This document shows positions 18,393 through 28,909 of a stretch of 64,000 bases of DNA, piece by piece (position 1 is the first letter of the stretch; every line of letters begins with the position of its first letter). Origin of the DNA: Nitratireductor luteus. GTDB lineage: Bacteria > Pseudomonadota > Alphaproteobacteria > Rhizobiales > Rhizobiaceae. The stretch spans positions 248,001 through 312,000 of the forward strand of contig NZ_JAOANW010000009.1 in NCBI RefSeq assembly GCF_026162365.1, read 5' to 3'. The position numbers and the translations under genes are program-made. The notes below the pieces were generated by a model. The model searched no databases, was not told where the DNA came from, and worked only from the letters and a program-made list of their open reading frames with translations.

Positions 18393-19880
18393 CTACCACC
18401 AGCGCTTGGGCGAGAACCGCCCCGCCGCCTGTTCGATCACGTGGCCCGTGCGGAACAGCGTCTCCTCGTCGAAGGGGCGGCCGATAAGCTGCAAGCCGAG
18501 CGGCAGGCCCTTTGCGTCGAGACCGGCCGGTACGGCGATGCCGGGCAGGCCCGCCATGTTCACCGTCACTGTGAAAATGTCGTTCAGATACATCTTCACC
18601 GGGTCAGCCGCCATGTCCTGGTCGGCCACGCCAAACGCCGCCGATGGCGTCGCCGGCGTCAGGATCGCATCGACCCCGGCCTCGAATACCTGCTCGAAGT
18701 CGCGCTTGATCAGCGTGCGCACCTTCTGCGCCCGCAGGTAATAGGCATCGTAATAGCCGGCCGAAAGCACATAGGTGCCGATCATGATGCGACGCTTGAC
18801 CTCGTCACCGAAACCGGCGGCGCGGGTCTTTTCGTACATATCGGTGATGTCCTTGCCCGCCACCCGCAGCCCGTAGCGCACGCCGTCATAGCGGGCCAGG
18901 TTGGAGGAAGCCTCGGCGGGAGCCACGATATAATAGGCCGGCAGCGCATATTTCGTGTGTGGCAGGGATATCTCCACGATCTCCGCGCCCGCATCGCGCA
19001 TCCAGTCGACGCCTTTCTGCCAAAGCGTCTCGATCTCCTGCGGCATGCCGTCGATGCGATACTCCTTCGGAATGCCGATCTTGAGGCCCCTGATGGACTG
19101 TCCGACCGCCCCCTCGTAGTCCGGCACCGGCAGATCGACGGAAGTCGTGTCCTTCGGGTCTACCGAAGCCATGGATTTCAGCAGGATCGCGGCGTCGCGG
19201 ACGTCGCGCGCGATCGGCCCCGCCTGGTCGAGCGAGGAGGCGAAGGCGACAGTGCCCCACCGCGAGCAGCGGCCGTAGGTCGGCTTGATGCCGACCGTGC
19301 CCGTGAGGGCCGCCGGCTGGCGGATAGAGCCGCCCGTGTCGGTAGCCGTGGCGCCGGCGCATAGCCATGCCGCCACCGCCGCGGCCGACCCGCCCGACGA
19401 GCCGCCTGGGACCAGGTCAGTGTTGCTGCCTTCCGCCCGCCACGGATTGATCACCGGGCCGTAATAGGAGGTCTCGTTGGACGAGCCCATGGCGAACTCG
19501 TCCATGTTCAGCTTGCCGAGCATGACGGCGCCGTCGGCCCATAGATTGGCGGTCACGGTCGACTCGTAGCGCGGCTTGAAGCCGTCGAGGATGTGGCTCG
19601 CCGCCTGGGTGTGCACGCCCTCGGTCGCAAAAAGGTCCTTGATGCCGAGCGGAATGCCCTCCAGCGCCCCGGCTTCTCCCCTGGCGATCCGCGCATCGGA
19701 GGCAGCCGCCATTTGGCGCGCCTTGTCCGCCGTCACGGCCACATAGGCGTTCAGTTTTTCATTGGCCGCATCTATGGCCGCCAGATAGGTGTCCGTCAGT
19801 TCGACGGCGGAAACCTCCCCGGCGCGGAGCTTCGCACGCGCATCGGCGATCGTCAGTTCGGTCAGGCTCAGATCGGTCAT
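18393..19880 (-). CDS. gatA: Aspartyl/glutamyl-tRNA amidotransferase subunit A
   Basis: 495 residues. GatA releases ammonia from glutamine for amidating misacylated Glu-tRNA(Gln)/Asp-tRNA(Asn). The amidase-signature triad is visible: Lys in [14 protein letters not shown], and the cis-Ser and nucleophile Ser in [30 protein letters not shown] follows. The start [10 protein letters not shown] overlaps the stop of the acetyltransferase gene (ATGA). gatC lies one gene upstream; gatB is not in the window. Confidence 0.96.
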   Translation of the reverse strand: MTDLSLTELTIADARAKLRAGEVSAVELTDTYLAAIDAANEKLNAYVAVTADKARQMAAASDARIARGEAGALEGIPLGIKDLFATEGVHTQAASHILDGFKPRYESTVTANLWADGAVMLGKLNMDEFAMGSSNETSYYGPVINPWRAEGSNTDLVPGGSSGGSAAAVAAWLCAGATATDTGGSIRQPAALTGTVGIKPTYGRCSRWGTVAFASSLDQAGPIARDVRDAAILLKSMASVDPKDTTSVDLPVPDYEGAVGQSIRGLKIGIPKEYRIDGMPQEIETLWQKGVDWMRDAGAEIVEISLPHTKYALPAYYIVAPAEASSNLARYDGVRYGLRVAGKDITDMYEKTRAAGFGDEVKRRIMIGTYVLSAGYYDAYYLRAQKVRTLIKRDFEQVFEAGVDAILTPATPSAAFGVADQDMAADPVKMYLNDIFTVTVNMAGLPGIAVPAGLDAKGLPLGLQLIGRPFDEETLFRTGHVIEQAAGRFSPKRWW

Positions 19881-20362
19881 GAGGCCGCTTCTTCTTGTGC
19901 AAGGAGTTTTTCGTAGAACCGGGAATGGTCGGTGTCGGGATAGTCCAGAATGACGCCGCAGCGGCGGAAGCCACCGGCTTCGTAAAACCGCCACACGGGC
20001 GCGAAGGGCTCCGTGCCACCCGTCTCCAGAATGAGGCGGTCGACGCTTGTCCGGCGGGCAAGGGTCTCGACGGCGCCGAGCAGTTTCCGGCCGACGCCCG
20101 TGCCGCGCACCGTCGGACGCGTCCACATGCGCTTCACCTCACCCAGCTTCCCCTCATGCGCCTTGAGCGCACCCATGCCCAGCGCCGCCCCGTTGCCGTC
20201 CCTGGCGATGAAGACGGTGGTATCGGCCCCAGCCATCTGTTCGGCGGTCATCTGGAACTGGAATTCAGGCGGCGACAGCGGACGAAGATGGCCGTTCAGT
20301 TCCACGACCATGGCCCGCACATCGTCCTGCAGCGGCGTTTCGACAGCGATGGAGATTTCCAC
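19877..20362 (-). CDS. GNAT-family N-acetyltransferase
   Basis: 161 residues. The GNAT core is visible: [20 protein letters not shown], then [20 protein letters not shown] (acetyl-CoA pyrophosphate loop RGTGVGR) and [21 protein letters not shown]. It resembles YjgM/PhnO-type small acetyltransferases; substrate unknown. It sits between gatC (6 bases away) and gatA (4-base overlap), so it is cotranscribed with the amidotransferase genes although no functional link is established. Confidence 0.88.
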   Translation of the reverse strand: MEISIAVETPLQDDVRAMVVELNGHLRPLSPPEFQFQMTAEQMAGADTTVFIARDGNGAALGMGALKAHEGKLGEVKRMWTRPTVRGTGVGRKLLGAVETLARRTSVDRLILETGGTEPFAPVWRFYEAGGFRRCGVILDYPDTDHSRFYEKLLAQEEAAS

Positions 20363-20368
20363 GGTGCG

Positions 20369-20656
20369 CTACTCCACGACCTTGGGAACCAGGAAGAAAT
20401 TGTCCGCCGTCTGCGGCGCGTTGGCGACGATATCGTCTGCCTTGCCGCCATCCGTCACCTTGTCTTCCCGCATGCGGATATGGGTCGGGATGACCGAAGT
20501 CATCGGCTCGACATTCTCGACGTCGACTTCACTCAATTGCTCGACAAAGCCCAAAATCGCGTTGAGCTCACCGCTCATGCGGCTTGCCGCCTCGTCGTCG
20601 ACGGCAATTCTGGCCAGCCGTGCGACGCGCTTCACGGTATCGATATCGACGGACAT
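20369..20656 (-). CDS. gatC: Aspartyl/glutamyl-tRNA amidotransferase subunit C
   Basis: 95 residues. GatC stabilises the GatAB amidotransferase. The start [20 protein letters not shown] and [22 protein letters not shown] are the standard GatC pattern, followed by [21 protein letters not shown] and a C-terminal FFLVPKVVE. The ATG giving MSVDIDT was chosen over an in-frame codon at 20722, which would add residues without similarity. It starts the gatC-GNAT-gatA gene string. Confidence 0.95.
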   Translation of the reverse strand: MSVDIDTVKRVARLARIAVDDEAASRMSGELNAILGFVEQLSEVDVENVEPMTSVIPTHIRMREDKVTDGGKADDIVANAPQTADNFFLVPKVVE

Positions 20657-20743
20657 GGTGGTTTTCCTGTCACTGAAACAATGCCACCGGGCTATAGTCG
20701 TGCCCGGCGGCCGGCGCAACACGCGGCGCGTAAAAACACGCTC

Positions 20744-21451
20744 TCAGATCTCCGTCGCCTCGCCCTTTTCCGGAACGAGGACTTGGCTGTCGCTGCCTTT
20801 CATTCCTTCCACGAATTTGTCGGCAGACTGGTCGACAATGGGGAAGGAGGCATAGTGGCAGGGAACGACCGTCTGGAACTTGAAATAGCGCCGGCAGGCC
20901 AGTGCCGCCACAGCCCCGCCCATCGTGAAGCGGTCGCCCACCGGCACCAGACCGATATCCGGCTGATGCAGTTCCTGGATCAGCGCCATGTCGCCGAAAA
21001 TATCGGTATCGCCCATATGATAGAGAGTCTTGTCGTCGGGAAAGTGCAGGACCAGCCCGGCCGGATTGCCCAGATAGACATTCTTGCCGCCATCCAGACC
21101 GAAGGATGAGGAATGCAGGGCGTTGACGAAGGTGGTGGTGAAGCCGCCGCAATCGACCGTGCCGCCGTGATTGCCGGGATTGATCTTGTCCTCGCCGACA
21201 CCCTGGCCCACCAGATGCATGCATATCTCGAAATTGGCGACCAGCATGGCGCCGGTCTTCTTCAATATGTCGAGGGCGTCGCCCACATGATCGTTGTGCC
21301 CATGGGTCAGGAGCACCTGGGTCACGCCGTCCGCCGGTCCTTCCCAGCCACCGTCCCAGGCCGGATTACCGGTAAGAAACGGGTCGATAATAATGTTCGC
21401 GCCACCTGCCTCGACGCGGAAACAGGAATGGCCGTACCAGGTGAGTTTCAT
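20744..21451 (-). CDS. UPF0173-type metal-dependent hydrolase (metallo-beta-lactamase fold)
   Basis: 235 residues. [14 protein letters not shown] at the start and the metal-binding [12 protein letters not shown] (HxHxDH) define the UPF0173/YtkL-like MBL-fold proteins; further ligands are in NHGGTVDCG and [12 protein letters not shown]. The physiological substrate is unknown. GAGGAG eight bases before the ATG decides this start over a GTG three codons upstream. It lies about 90 bases upstream of gatC on the same strand and may be the first gene of that string. Confidence 0.9.
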   Translation of the reverse strand: MKLTWYGHSCFRVEAGGANIIIDPFLTGNPAWDGGWEGPADGVTQVLLTHGHNDHVGDALDILKKTGAMLVANFEICMHLVGQGVGEDKINPGNHGGTVDCGGFTTTFVNALHSSSFGLDGGKNVYLGNPAGLVLHFPDDKTLYHMGDTDIFGDMALIQELHQPDIGLVPVGDRFTMGGAVAALACRRYFKFQTVVPCHYASFPIVDQSADKFVEGMKGSDSQVLVPEKGEATEI

Positions 21452-21525
21452 ATCGAACACTCCTCGATTGTTGCGCGCAGGGAAGATAGAACCCGTGACG
21501 GATGTGTCAAAGAAGGGCTGGGCCG

Positions 21526-22014
21526 GTGACGGTGATTTCCATGGAAGAACTCGCGGGCGTGGCGCTCCCCGGCCAGCCGCTCGGCGGCCTCGATCTCGGC
21601 ACGAAGACCATCGGCCTGGCCGTTTCCGACCTCGGCCAGCGTTTTGCCTCGCCCCGCCCCGTCATCATGCGCAAGAAGTTCACGCAGGACGCCGGAGCGC
21701 TGCTTCGCGCCTTCGCGAAGGAGAAAGTCGCCGCGGTCGTCATCGGTCTACCCATAAACATGGACGGCACGGAAGGACCCCGCGCCCAATCCACCCGCGC
21801 CTTCGTGCGCAACATGGAGCGGCTTTGCGAGCTTCCCTTCGTCTTCTGGGACGAAAGGCTTTCCACCGTGGCCGCCGAGCGGACGCTCATCGAGATGGAT
21901 GTGTCGCGGGCCAAGCGGGCCGGCCGCATCGATTCGGCCGCCGCCTCTTTCATCCTGCAGGGGGCTCTCGACCGCCTTCAGGCATTGCGCGCAACATCAG
22001 CGCGGCGGCCATAA
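21526..22014 (+). CDS. ruvX: Holliday junction resolvase-like protein RuvX/YqgF
   Basis: 162 residues. The RNase-H-fold pattern is clear: [16 protein letters not shown] with the first acidic residue, [20 protein letters not shown], and [15 protein letters not shown] with a later acidic [10 protein letters not shown]. YqgF proteins take part in 16S rRNA 5' maturation. I chose the GTG at 21526 because AAGAAGGG lies at the right distance and the resulting MTVIS N-terminus fits rhizobial homologues; an internal ATG at 21541 is possible. Its 3' end overlaps by 37 bases the convergent membrane-protein gene. Confidence 0.9.
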   Translation: MTVISMEELAGVALPGQPLGGLDLGTKTIGLAVSDLGQRFASPRPVIMRKKFTQDAGALLRAFAKEKVAAVVIGLPINMDGTEGPRAQSTRAFVRNMERLCELPFVFWDERLSTVAAERTLIEMDVSRAKRAGRIDSAAASFILQGALDRLQALRATSARRP

Positions 22015-22286
22015 CCCCGTTCCGCCAGCCATGCGCGGATCTCGCGCCGGCGGCGAAAGGCGAAGATCGCCAGCAGGATCAGCGTGTCGACGACGCAGGC
22101 GCGCGCCACCAGCGGCCCGATGGTGGCCGGATCGATGCCCAGTATGTCGCCGTAGAACCCGAAGGCGAAATCGTGCGCGCGCCGGCTGAACATGGCGAGG
22201 CCGAAATTGATGTCGTAATAGGAAAGCAGGAACCAGGCCCAGAAACCGCCCATCGGCAACGCCCAGAACAGCAGGATATACCGCAT
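21978..22286 (-). CDS. Small membrane protein, rhizobial type (DUF6105-like)
   Basis: 102 residues with two hydrophobic segments: residues about 4-22 ([20 protein letters not shown]) and about 62-78, then a basic tail with [16 protein letters not shown] after the first helix and [11 protein letters not shown]-like text in the middle match a small rhizobial family that I recall as DUF6105; that label is from memory and not certain. The start is joined to the stop of the upstream gene (TGATG), so both are one transcript. The function is unknown. Confidence 0.65.
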   Translation of the reverse strand: MRYILLFWALPMGGFWAWFLLSYYDINFGLAMFSRRAHDFAFGFYGDILGIDPATIGPLVARACVVDTLILLAIFAFRRRREIRAWLAERGYGRRADVARNA

Positions 22287-22816
22287 CAGTTGTCTCCGCC
22301 TTTGGGCGTCTTCCCGTAGTTCGTGGGGACGGCAATGCGCAGCAGGATCGAATCGCGCGCAGCACCAAGCGCGACCAGCCGCGCCACGCCCTGCCCCTCG
22401 CCGTCATCCGCACTGTCGGCCTGTCCGTCTTCGAGCAGTGCCTCGATCTGGAAGGCCATGTAGCAGGCAATGAGCGCGGTAAGCGCCATGCCGCCGCCCT
22501 CCGTCGCATCGGGCGCCAGAAGATTGACGATGGAAACGCCCAGCGCACCGGCAAACGCCAGCCGCGCGATCTGCCAGTTGGCCTGTGTGCGGGCACCACC
22601 GGAAAGCACGTTGGTGAACAGCCAAAGGAACAGCGTGCTCACGAGGCCCGCGAACAGGCACAGGGAAAGGTCAAGCGGCACTTGCCAGATGGCCGCCCTG
22701 CCGCCGGCAACCGCCTGAAAGCTCGCCAGGTGCACGCCGTTCAAGTGCGCCCCCGCCTGGAGCGCGAAATACGCGGTCCAATAGAACGATATGAGTAGTG
22801 AAATGATGCGCGCCAT
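22286..22816 (-). CDS. Membrane protein of unknown function, 176 residues
   Basis: Not recognised. Start chosen at MARIISLLISFYWTAYFALQ; an upstream ATG at 22867 would add 17 residues. Four hydrophobic segments fall at about residues 4-20, 45-70, 82-100 and 108-125, followed by an acidic, Asp/Gly-rich soluble tail (about residues 127-176). It has a TGATG junction with the next small membrane protein gene, suggesting the two products work together in the inner membrane. Confidence 0.65.
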   Translation of the reverse strand: MARIISLLISFYWTAYFALQAGAHLNGVHLASFQAVAGGRAAIWQVPLDLSLCLFAGLVSTLFLWLFTNVLSGGARTQANWQIARLAFAGALGVSIVNLLAPDATEGGGMALTALIACYMAFQIEALLEDGQADSADDGEGQGVARLVALGAARDSILLRIAVPTNYGKTPKGGDN

Positions 22817-22914
22817 GGCCCTGTCCGTTTCGAATCGGAGACTGGCCCCCGCGCTCTCCGCGCGCAACGCTTACTCTTTATTAAGGTTAATTTCCGTTCA
22901 CCAACCCGATGCGA

Positions 22915-24543
22915 TCACACCGCCTCCGGATAAAGCATCTCGATGATGGCCGAAGCGTCATGACGGGCGTCCAGCATGCCGTAGGTGCCGCGCCACTGTC
23001 CGGCGAGCCGCGTCTCGACGAAAGCGTCCGCCACCTGCCCCGCCCCGAGGCGCCGCAATTCTGCCGCCGCCGCGGCCAGCGCCAGTTGCTCCGTCAGGAT
23101 GCGCGCCGAGCCCTCGTCGCTCTGGCAAACGCTGATCGCGGCCTGCAGAACATCGACCGTTCCCTTGCCTTTTTCACCCAGATCCCGGTGGATACCGGCC
23201 AGCACCTCGTCGAAAAGCCCTGCATTCCGCGAAACGACGCGCAGAACATCGAGCGCCATTACATTGCCCGAGCCTTCCCAGATCGCGTTGACCGGGGCTT
23301 CGCGATAGTGGCGGGCCAGCGGAGTTTCCTCGACATAGCCATTGCCACCAAGGCACTCCATCGCCTCATAGGTGACGGAGGGCGCCGTCTTGCAGACCCA
23401 GTATTTGACCACCGGCGTCATGGCGCGGGCAAACGCCGCCTCTGCCCGGTCGCCCGCGGCCTCGTCGAAGGACCGCGCCAGCCGGAAGGAAAGCGCAGTC
23501 GCTGCGGCGACATCGAGCGCCATGTCGGCCAGCACACGCAGCATCAGCGGCTGTTCGATCAGCTCCTTGCCAAAGACCCGGCGATGGCGGGCATGGTGCA
23601 CCGCTTCCGCCACGCTCGCCCGCATCAGACCGGACGAGCCCAGTGCGCAGTCGAGCCGCGTCAGCGTGACCATGTCCATGATGGTGCGGATGCCCGCACC
23701 TGCCTCGCCGACGAGGTAAGCAAAGGCATTGTCGAACTCGACCTCGGAGGAAGCGTTCGACCGGTTTCCGAGCTTGTCCTTAAGCCGCTGAAAACGCAGC
23801 CCGTTGCTCGCCCCGTCGTCACGCAGCCGGGGCAGAAGGAAGCAGCTCAACCCTTCCTTGGCCTGCGCCAGCACGAGGAATGCGTCGCTCATGGGCGCGG
23901 ACATGAACCACTTGTGGCCGTTCAGCCGGTAGAGATTGTTGCCGGCGGGCTCGGCGCTCGTGGTGTTGGCCCGCACGTCGGTGCCGCCCTGCTTCTCGGT
24001 CATGCCCATACCGAGCGTGATGCCCTGCTTCTGGCTGACCGGCCGGTTGGAATGATCGTATTTGCGCGACACCACACGCGGTGCCCATACCTTGAAAAGA
24101 TCGGGGGCGCTCATCAGCGCGGCGAGCGAGGCGCTGGTCATCGTGAGCGGACAGAGATGCCCTGATTCGAGCTGTCCGGTCAGATAGAAGCGCGCGGCGC
24201 GAACCTGGTGCCGAAAACCTTTTTCGTCGGCATTGTCTTCCCAGACCGAGCAATGGAGCCCCGCCCCCACCGAGCGCCGCATCAGCGCCTGGTAGGCCGG
24301 ATGGTGGTCCACGATGTCCGCCCTGCGTCCGTAGCGATCATGGGTTCTGAGAACAGGTGGCTGCTCATTGGCGAGCCGCGCGAGGTCGAGCGCCTCGGGC
24401 GTGCGCACGAAGCGGCCGAGCACCTCCAGCTCCTTGCGCACCGGCTCGGAAAAGCGTTCGCAAGCCTGCACGGCCAGCGGGTCCGAGCGCCAGGCATTGC
24501 TGCCGCTTAAGGGGGGCGGCTGATTTGTCACTTCGTGATTCAC
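22915..24543 (-). CDS. aidB: AidB-like acyl-CoA dehydrogenase-family protein
   Basis: 542 residues, almost the length of E. coli AidB (541). AidB is part of the adaptive response to DNA alkylation and binds DNA through its C-terminal part. Typical text: TNQPPPLSGSNAWRSDPL at the N-terminus, GMGMTEKQGGTDVRANTT for the FAD/substrate loop, RLNGHKWFMSAPMSDAFL, and AMECLGGNGYVEE with PLARHYREAPVNAIWEGSGN. The GTG start follows an AGGA motif ten bases upstream; an ATG at 24594 would add 17 residues. It is divergent from pyrB, with about 160 bases between the starts. No ada/alkB gene is in the window. Confidence 0.85.
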   Translation of the reverse strand: MNHEVTNQPPPLSGSNAWRSDPLAVQACERFSEPVRKELEVLGRFVRTPEALDLARLANEQPPVLRTHDRYGRRADIVDHHPAYQALMRRSVGAGLHCSVWEDNADEKGFRHQVRAARFYLTGQLESGHLCPLTMTSASLAALMSAPDLFKVWAPRVVSRKYDHSNRPVSQKQGITLGMGMTEKQGGTDVRANTTSAEPAGNNLYRLNGHKWFMSAPMSDAFLVLAQAKEGLSCFLLPRLRDDGASNGLRFQRLKDKLGNRSNASSEVEFDNAFAYLVGEAGAGIRTIMDMVTLTRLDCALGSSGLMRASVAEAVHHARHRRVFGKELIEQPLMLRVLADMALDVAAATALSFRLARSFDEAAGDRAEAAFARAMTPVVKYWVCKTAPSVTYEAMECLGGNGYVEETPLARHYREAPVNAIWEGSGNVMALDVLRVVSRNAGLFDEVLAGIHRDLGEKGKGTVDVLQAAISVCQSDEGSARILTEQLALAAAAAELRRLGAGQVADAFVETRLAGQWRGTYGMLDARHDASAIIEMLYPEAV

Positions 24544-24702
24544 GCCAAACGTCCTGTAATTACTCGACCAGACAAGCTTGATGAAGCCTATCACAAGCTA
24601 CTGCATGTTTCTTACGCCATTGAAAATGGCGGGGAGAACCCGCGCACAGCATAATCTCTCGCTTGCGGCAAGCGCCCCGCCCGCCTATAGCACCCTCTTG
24701 AG

Positions 24703-25668
24703 ATGACAGACACGCCCCCGTTTCCCGTTTATCCCCATCGCCACCTGCTTGGCATCAAGGGCCTGTCCCCCCTCGATATAGAGATGCTTCTGGACCGCGC
24801 CGACGACGCGGTCGCCATTTCGCGCCAGCCGGAAAAGAAGTCGACACGCCTGCGCGCCCGCACCCAGATCAACCTCTTCTACGAGGCCTCCACCCGCACG
24901 CAGTCATCCTTCGAATTGGCCGGAAAGCGCATGGGCGCCGACGTCATGAACATGTCGGTGGCCAGTTCCTCGACCAAGAAGGGCGAAACCCTGCTCGACA
25001 CAGCGGTCACGCTCAATGCGATGCGGCCAGACATCCTCATCATCCGCCACGCGGCTGCCGGTGCCGCCGCGCTTCTGGCCCAAAAGGTCGGCTGCTCGGT
25101 GGTCAATGCCGGCGACGGCGCCCATGAGCATCCGACCCAGGCGCTTCTCGACGCGCTGACCATCCGCCGGGCTCGAGGTCGGATCGACCGGCTGACGGTA
25201 ACGATCTGCGGCGACGTGCTGCATTCGCGCGTTGCCCGGTCCAATATCGTGCTGCTCAATGCGATGGGCGCGCGGGTGCGTGTCGCCGCGCCTTCCACGC
25301 TCCTGCCTGCCGGCATCGAGCGCATGGGTGTCGAGGTGTTCACCCGCATGGAGGACGCGCTGAAGGGTGCCGACGTCGTGATGATGCTGCGGCTCCAACG
25401 CGAGCGCATGGCCGGCAGCTTCGTACCATCGGTGCGCGAGTATTTCCGCTATTTCGGCCTCGACGCGCAAAAGCTCAAACTGGCGAAGGAAGACGCCCTT
25501 GTCATGCATCCCGGCCCGATGAATCGCGGCGTTGAGATCGCCTCGGAAGTGGCAGACGGCCCGCAAAGCGTCATCCAGGAACAGGTGGAGATGGGTGTGG
25601 CGGTCCGCATGGCGGTCATGGACGCTCTCCTCGACCCGCGTCGCAACGGTTCGCAGGCGCCGGCATGA
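24703..25668 (+). CDS. pyrB: Aspartate carbamoyltransferase catalytic subunit
   Basis: 321 residues. PyrB condenses carbamoyl phosphate with aspartate in pyrimidine synthesis. The family signature [20 protein letters not shown] carries the STRT carbamoyl-phosphate loop; [32 protein letters not shown] and [13 protein letters not shown] complete the active site. The stop overlaps the pyrC start by four bases. No pyrI regulatory-subunit gene is present; the adjacent PyrC homologue without metal ligands may take a structural role instead (see findings). Confidence 0.96.
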   Translation: MTDTPPFPVYPHRHLLGIKGLSPLDIEMLLDRADDAVAISRQPEKKSTRLRARTQINLFYEASTRTQSSFELAGKRMGADVMNMSVASSSTKKGETLLDTAVTLNAMRPDILIIRHAAAGAAALLAQKVGCSVVNAGDGAHEHPTQALLDALTIRRARGRIDRLTVTICGDVLHSRVARSNIVLLNAMGARVRVAAPSTLLPAGIERMGVEVFTRMEDALKGADVVMMLRLQRERMAGSFVPSVREYFRYFGLDAQKLKLAKEDALVMHPGPMNRGVEIASEVADGPQSVIQEQVEMGVAVRMAVMDALLDPRRNGSQAPA

Positions 25669-26951
25669 GCGCCACGCTCTTCCAGAACGCGCGCATCCTC
25701 GATCCCTCGCGCGGGCTCGACGAGGCGGGGAGCGTCCTCGTTGTCGGCGGCAAGATCGCCGCATCGGGCGCGTCCGCCCACAATCAGGGCGCCCCGGAGG
25801 GCGCCAAGATCGTCGACTGCCGGGGCGCGGCGATCCTGCCCGGGCTGGTGGACGCCCGCGTCTTCATCGGCGAGCCGGGCGCCGAGCACCGCGAGACCAT
25901 CGCCTCGGCCAGCCGGGCGGCCGCTGCCGGCGGCGTCACCTCCATCATCATGATGCCAGACACCCAGCCGGTCATCGACGATGTCGCACTGGTAGAGTTC
26001 GTGCTGCGCACCGCGCGCGAGACCGCGAGCATCAACGTCTTTCCCGCTGCCGCCATCACCAAGGAGCTGGCCGGACGCGAGCTCAGCGAGTTCGGCCTGT
26101 TGCGCGATGCCGGCGCCGTGGCGCTAACCGATGGCCGCCACACCATTGCCAGCGCGCTCACCATGCGCCGCGCCCTCACTTATGCGCGCGATATGGGCCT
26201 CGTTGTCTGCCACAGCACCCAGGATCCGGATCTCGCCTCCTCCGGCGTCATGAACGAGGGCCTTCTGGCAAGCTGGCTCGGCCTGCCCGGCATCCCGCGT
26301 GAAGCCGAGGCCATGCCGCTGGCGCGTGACCTCATGCTGGCGGCGCTCACCGGCGGGCACTATCACGCCGCCGAAGTTTCGACCGCTATGTCCGCTGCCG
26401 CCATCGGGCGCGCCAAGCAGGAAGGCCATTCGGTGACGGCAGGAGTGAGCATCAACCATCTCAGCCTGAACGAGAACGACGTCGGCGAATACCGCACCTT
26501 CTTCCGCCTGTCGCCGCCCCTGCGCGCGGAGGAAGACCGGCTGGCCATGGTCGAGGCCCTGCGCGACGGCACGCTCGACATGATCGTCTCGAGCCACGAC
26601 CCGCAGGATGTCGACACGAAGCGGCTGCCCTTCGCCGAGGCCGCCGCCGGCGCCATCGGCCTGGAGACGCTGCTTTCGGCCGCGCTCAGGCTCCATCATT
26701 CCGGCGACGTTCCGCTGCTCCGCCTGGTGGAGGCTCTCTCCACCGCGCCGGCAAAGCGCTTCGGCTTGCCCGGTGGCACGCTTACCCCCGGAGTATCGGC
26801 GGACCTGATCCTGGTCGATCTGGACGTGCCATGGCTGGTGCGCGAGGCCGATATCCGCTCGCTCTCGAAAAATACCTGTTTCGAGGGCGCGCGCATGCAG
26901 GGACAGGTATTGAAAACGCTGGTTGCGGGCCGCACAGTGTTTGCCATCTGA
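25665..26951 (+). CDS. Dihydroorotase-like protein (PyrC' type, metal ligands missing)
   Basis: 428 residues. It aligns in length and order with class I dihydroorotases ([65 protein letters not shown]). The zinc-binding DxHxH in the first strand reads DARVF, so both histidines are gone, and the late catalytic TDHAPH reads SSHDPQ, so the Asp is Ser. Non-catalytic PyrC' proteins that support aspartate carbamoyltransferase are known in Pseudomonas; by analogy this may scaffold PyrB. I recall similar text next to pyrB in rhizobia, so the loss is probably old. A second, active dihydroorotase gene would then be elsewhere. Confidence 0.85.
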   Translation: MSATLFQNARILDPSRGLDEAGSVLVVGGKIAASGASAHNQGAPEGAKIVDCRGAAILPGLVDARVFIGEPGAEHRETIASASRAAAAGGVTSIIMMPDTQPVIDDVALVEFVLRTARETASINVFPAAAITKELAGRELSEFGLLRDAGAVALTDGRHTIASALTMRRALTYARDMGLVVCHSTQDPDLASSGVMNEGLLASWLGLPGIPREAEAMPLARDLMLAALTGGHYHAAEVSTAMSAAAIGRAKQEGHSVTAGVSINHLSLNENDVGEYRTFFRLSPPLRAEEDRLAMVEALRDGTLDMIVSSHDPQDVDTKRLPFAEAAAGAIGLETLLSAALRLHHSGDVPLLRLVEALSTAPAKRFGLPGGTLTPGVSADLILVDLDVPWLVREADIRSLSKNTCFEGARMQGQVLKTLVAGRTVFAI

Positions 26952-26972
26952 ACTGGGAGCAAGAAACCGACC

Positions 26973-27587
26973 ATGCCGGACCCGATAAGCTGGCAGATCG
27001 CCCTGCCCTATCTCATCGGTGCGCTGCTGTTCGGCTACCTGCTGGGCTCCATCCCGTTCGGCCTGGTCCTTACGCGCATGGCCGGGCTTGGCGATGTGCG
27101 CAAGATCGGCTCGGGCAATATCGGCGCCACCAACGTGTTGCGCACCGGCAACCGGAAGCTCGCCGCCCTCACCTTGCTGCTCGACGCGCTCAAAGGCACG
27201 GCGGCGGTGCTGCTTGCCGGGATGTATGGGCCGGATCAGGCCGTGGCGGCGGGGCTCGGCGCATTCCTCGGACACCTGTTCCCCGTCTGGCTGGGTTTCA
27301 AGGGCGGCAAGGGCGTCGCCACCTATTTCGGTATCCTGCTGGGCCTTGCCTGGCAAGGCGCGCTCGTCTTCGCGGTCGCATGGCTCGGTATCGCCTTTGT
27401 CACCCGATATTCCTCGCTGGCAGCACTGGTGTCGGCCATATGCGTGCCTGCCGCGCTGTATTTCCTGGGGTTCGTGCAGGTCGCCCAGCTTTTCGTCCTG
27501 CTCAGCCTGCTCGTTTTCATCAAGCACCGGACCAATATCGTACGCCTCGCGACTGGTAAGGAGACTCGCATCGGTGCAAACGGATGA
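26973..27587 (+). CDS. plsY: Glycerol-3-phosphate acyltransferase PlsY
   Basis: 204 residues with five hydrophobic segments. PlsY transfers an acyl group from acyl-phosphate to glycerol 3-phosphate, the first step of phospholipid synthesis, in the inner membrane. Its three cytoplasmic motifs are visible: [28 protein letters not shown], and [21 protein letters not shown] with [11 protein letters not shown] near the end. The stop overlaps the dprA start by four bases, giving the order pyrB-pyrC-plsY-dprA on one likely transcript. Confidence 0.95.
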   Translation: MPDPISWQIALPYLIGALLFGYLLGSIPFGLVLTRMAGLGDVRKIGSGNIGATNVLRTGNRKLAALTLLLDALKGTAAVLLAGMYGPDQAVAAGLGAFLGHLFPVWLGFKGGKGVATYFGILLGLAWQGALVFAVAWLGIAFVTRYSSLAALVSAICVPAALYFLGFVQVAQLFVLLSLLVFIKHRTNIVRLATGKETRIGANG

Positions 27588-28711
27588 GCGCCGAACGCGG
27601 CCGCCGTCTCGACGAGAAGCAGCGGCGCGCATGGCTCCGCCTCATCCGCACGGAAAATGTGGGCCCTGCCACCTTCCGCGACCTCGTCAACCGGTTCGGT
27701 TCTGCCGAAAAGGCCCTGGCGGCCCTGCCCGATCTCGCCCGGCGCGGCTGTGCTGCCGGCATCAGGCTCGCCCCTGAAGACCTGATCGATGCCGAACTGG
27801 AAACGGCCGCCCGCATGGGCGCCGAGTTCATTGCCATCGGCGAGCCCTGCTATCCACCTCTCCTGATGCGCATAGATCATCCGCCACCACTGATTGCCGC
27901 GCGCGGCAATCTCGACCTTTTGCGCAATCCCATGATCGCCATCGTAGGCGCCCGCAACGCCTCGCTGGCCGGCGCCAAGTTGGCCGCCAGGCTTTCCGCG
28001 GAGCTCGGCAGCCAGGGTTACGTGATCGCATCCGGCCTTGCCCGCGGCATCGATGCGGCTGCCCATCGCGGAGCGCTCGACACAGGAACGGTGGCGGTGC
28101 TTGCCGGCGGCCTGGACCGCCCTTATCCGCCCGAAAACAATGGGCTCCACACCGAGATCGCGGAGCGCGGCGTCGTGCTCACGGAAATGCCTTTCGGCTG
28201 GACCCCGCGGGCCCGCGATTTCCCACGCCGCAACCGCATCGTCGCGGGCGTTGCCTATGGCCTTCTGGTCGTGGAGGCGGCCGACCGCTCGGGCTCGCTC
28301 ATCAGCGCCCGCCTCGCCAACGAGATGGGCAGGCTCGTCTTCGCCATTCCCGGCTCGCCGCTCGATCCGCGCTCGGCCGGTACCAACAGGCTTTTGAAGG
28401 ACGGCGCAATCCTCGTCACCGAAGCGGCCGACGTCTCGGACGCCATTGCGCCGCTGATCGGGCGCGAGCCGCAGGCCACCCTCGACATGGAGGAGCCGTC
28501 GGACCTCGAAATGGCCGAGCCGCCGGGCGACGACGAACGCCAACGCATCGTCGAGGCGCTGGGGCCCACCCCCATCCATGTCGATGAGATCATCGCCCAC
28601 ACGGGCCTGGCGCCGGCGCAGGTCTTCCTGGTGATCCTGGAACTGGACCTGGCCGGCCGGATCGAACGCCACCCGGGCGGCGCCGTTTCACTGCTGATGG
28701 GCGACTTCTAG
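27584..28711 (+). CDS. dprA: DNA-processing protein DprA
   Basis: 375 residues. DprA loads RecA on incoming single-stranded DNA during natural transformation. The Rossmann-like core is typical: [68 protein letters not shown] and [19 protein letters not shown]-terminal winged-helix-like domain (from about residue 305, [19 protein letters not shown]) follows. The N-terminal SAM-like region reads [20 protein letters not shown]. The 3' end overlaps by 24 bases the convergent small gene at 28688. Confidence 0.94.
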   Translation: MSAERGRRLDEKQRRAWLRLIRTENVGPATFRDLVNRFGSAEKALAALPDLARRGCAAGIRLAPEDLIDAELETAARMGAEFIAIGEPCYPPLLMRIDHPPPLIAARGNLDLLRNPMIAIVGARNASLAGAKLAARLSAELGSQGYVIASGLARGIDAAAHRGALDTGTVAVLAGGLDRPYPPENNGLHTEIAERGVVLTEMPFGWTPRARDFPRRNRIVAGVAYGLLVVEAADRSGSLISARLANEMGRLVFAIPGSPLDPRSAGTNRLLKDGAILVTEAADVSDAIAPLIGREPQATLDMEEPSDLEMAEPPGDDERQRIVEALGPTPIHVDEIIAHTGLAPAQVFLVILELDLAGRIERHPGGAVSLLMGDF

Positions 28712-28909
28712 TGGCGGTGAAACCTCGTCGAGGAGCGCCGCGCGCTCCTCGCGCAGCAGGTCGTTCGCCTCGACATAGGCCATCTCCAGAAAATAGACCA
28801 ACATCTCGCAGCCCTCGGCCGCGGCCATCGCCCGAAACTGCCTCAGCATGGATTGCAAATAGTCGAGCGTTTCCGCCCTTTGATTTGGGTAGCGTCTGCC
28901 CAAGCCCAT
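28688..28909 (-). CDS. Conserved-looking small protein, 73 residues
   Basis: Not assigned to a family. The frame reads MGLGRRYPNQRAETLDYLQS and continues as two amphipathic helices (RQFRAMAAAEGCEMLVYFLE, then ANDLLREERAALL). I recall similar short proteins in rhizobia, so it is kept as a gene, but there is no known function. It is convergent with dprA and overlaps the last 24 bases of that gene. No signal peptide or membrane segment is present. Confidence 0.6.
   Translation of the reverse strand: MGLGRRYPNQRAETLDYLQSMLRQFRAMAAAEGCEMLVYFLEMAYVEANDLLREERAALLDEVSPPLEVAHQQ

Noticed and set aside
22860-22900. CtrA-binding box (TTAA-N7-TTAA) ahead of the membrane-protein genes
   Set aside because: The best match has TTAA-N7-TAAG, with mismatches in the second half; too weak to call.
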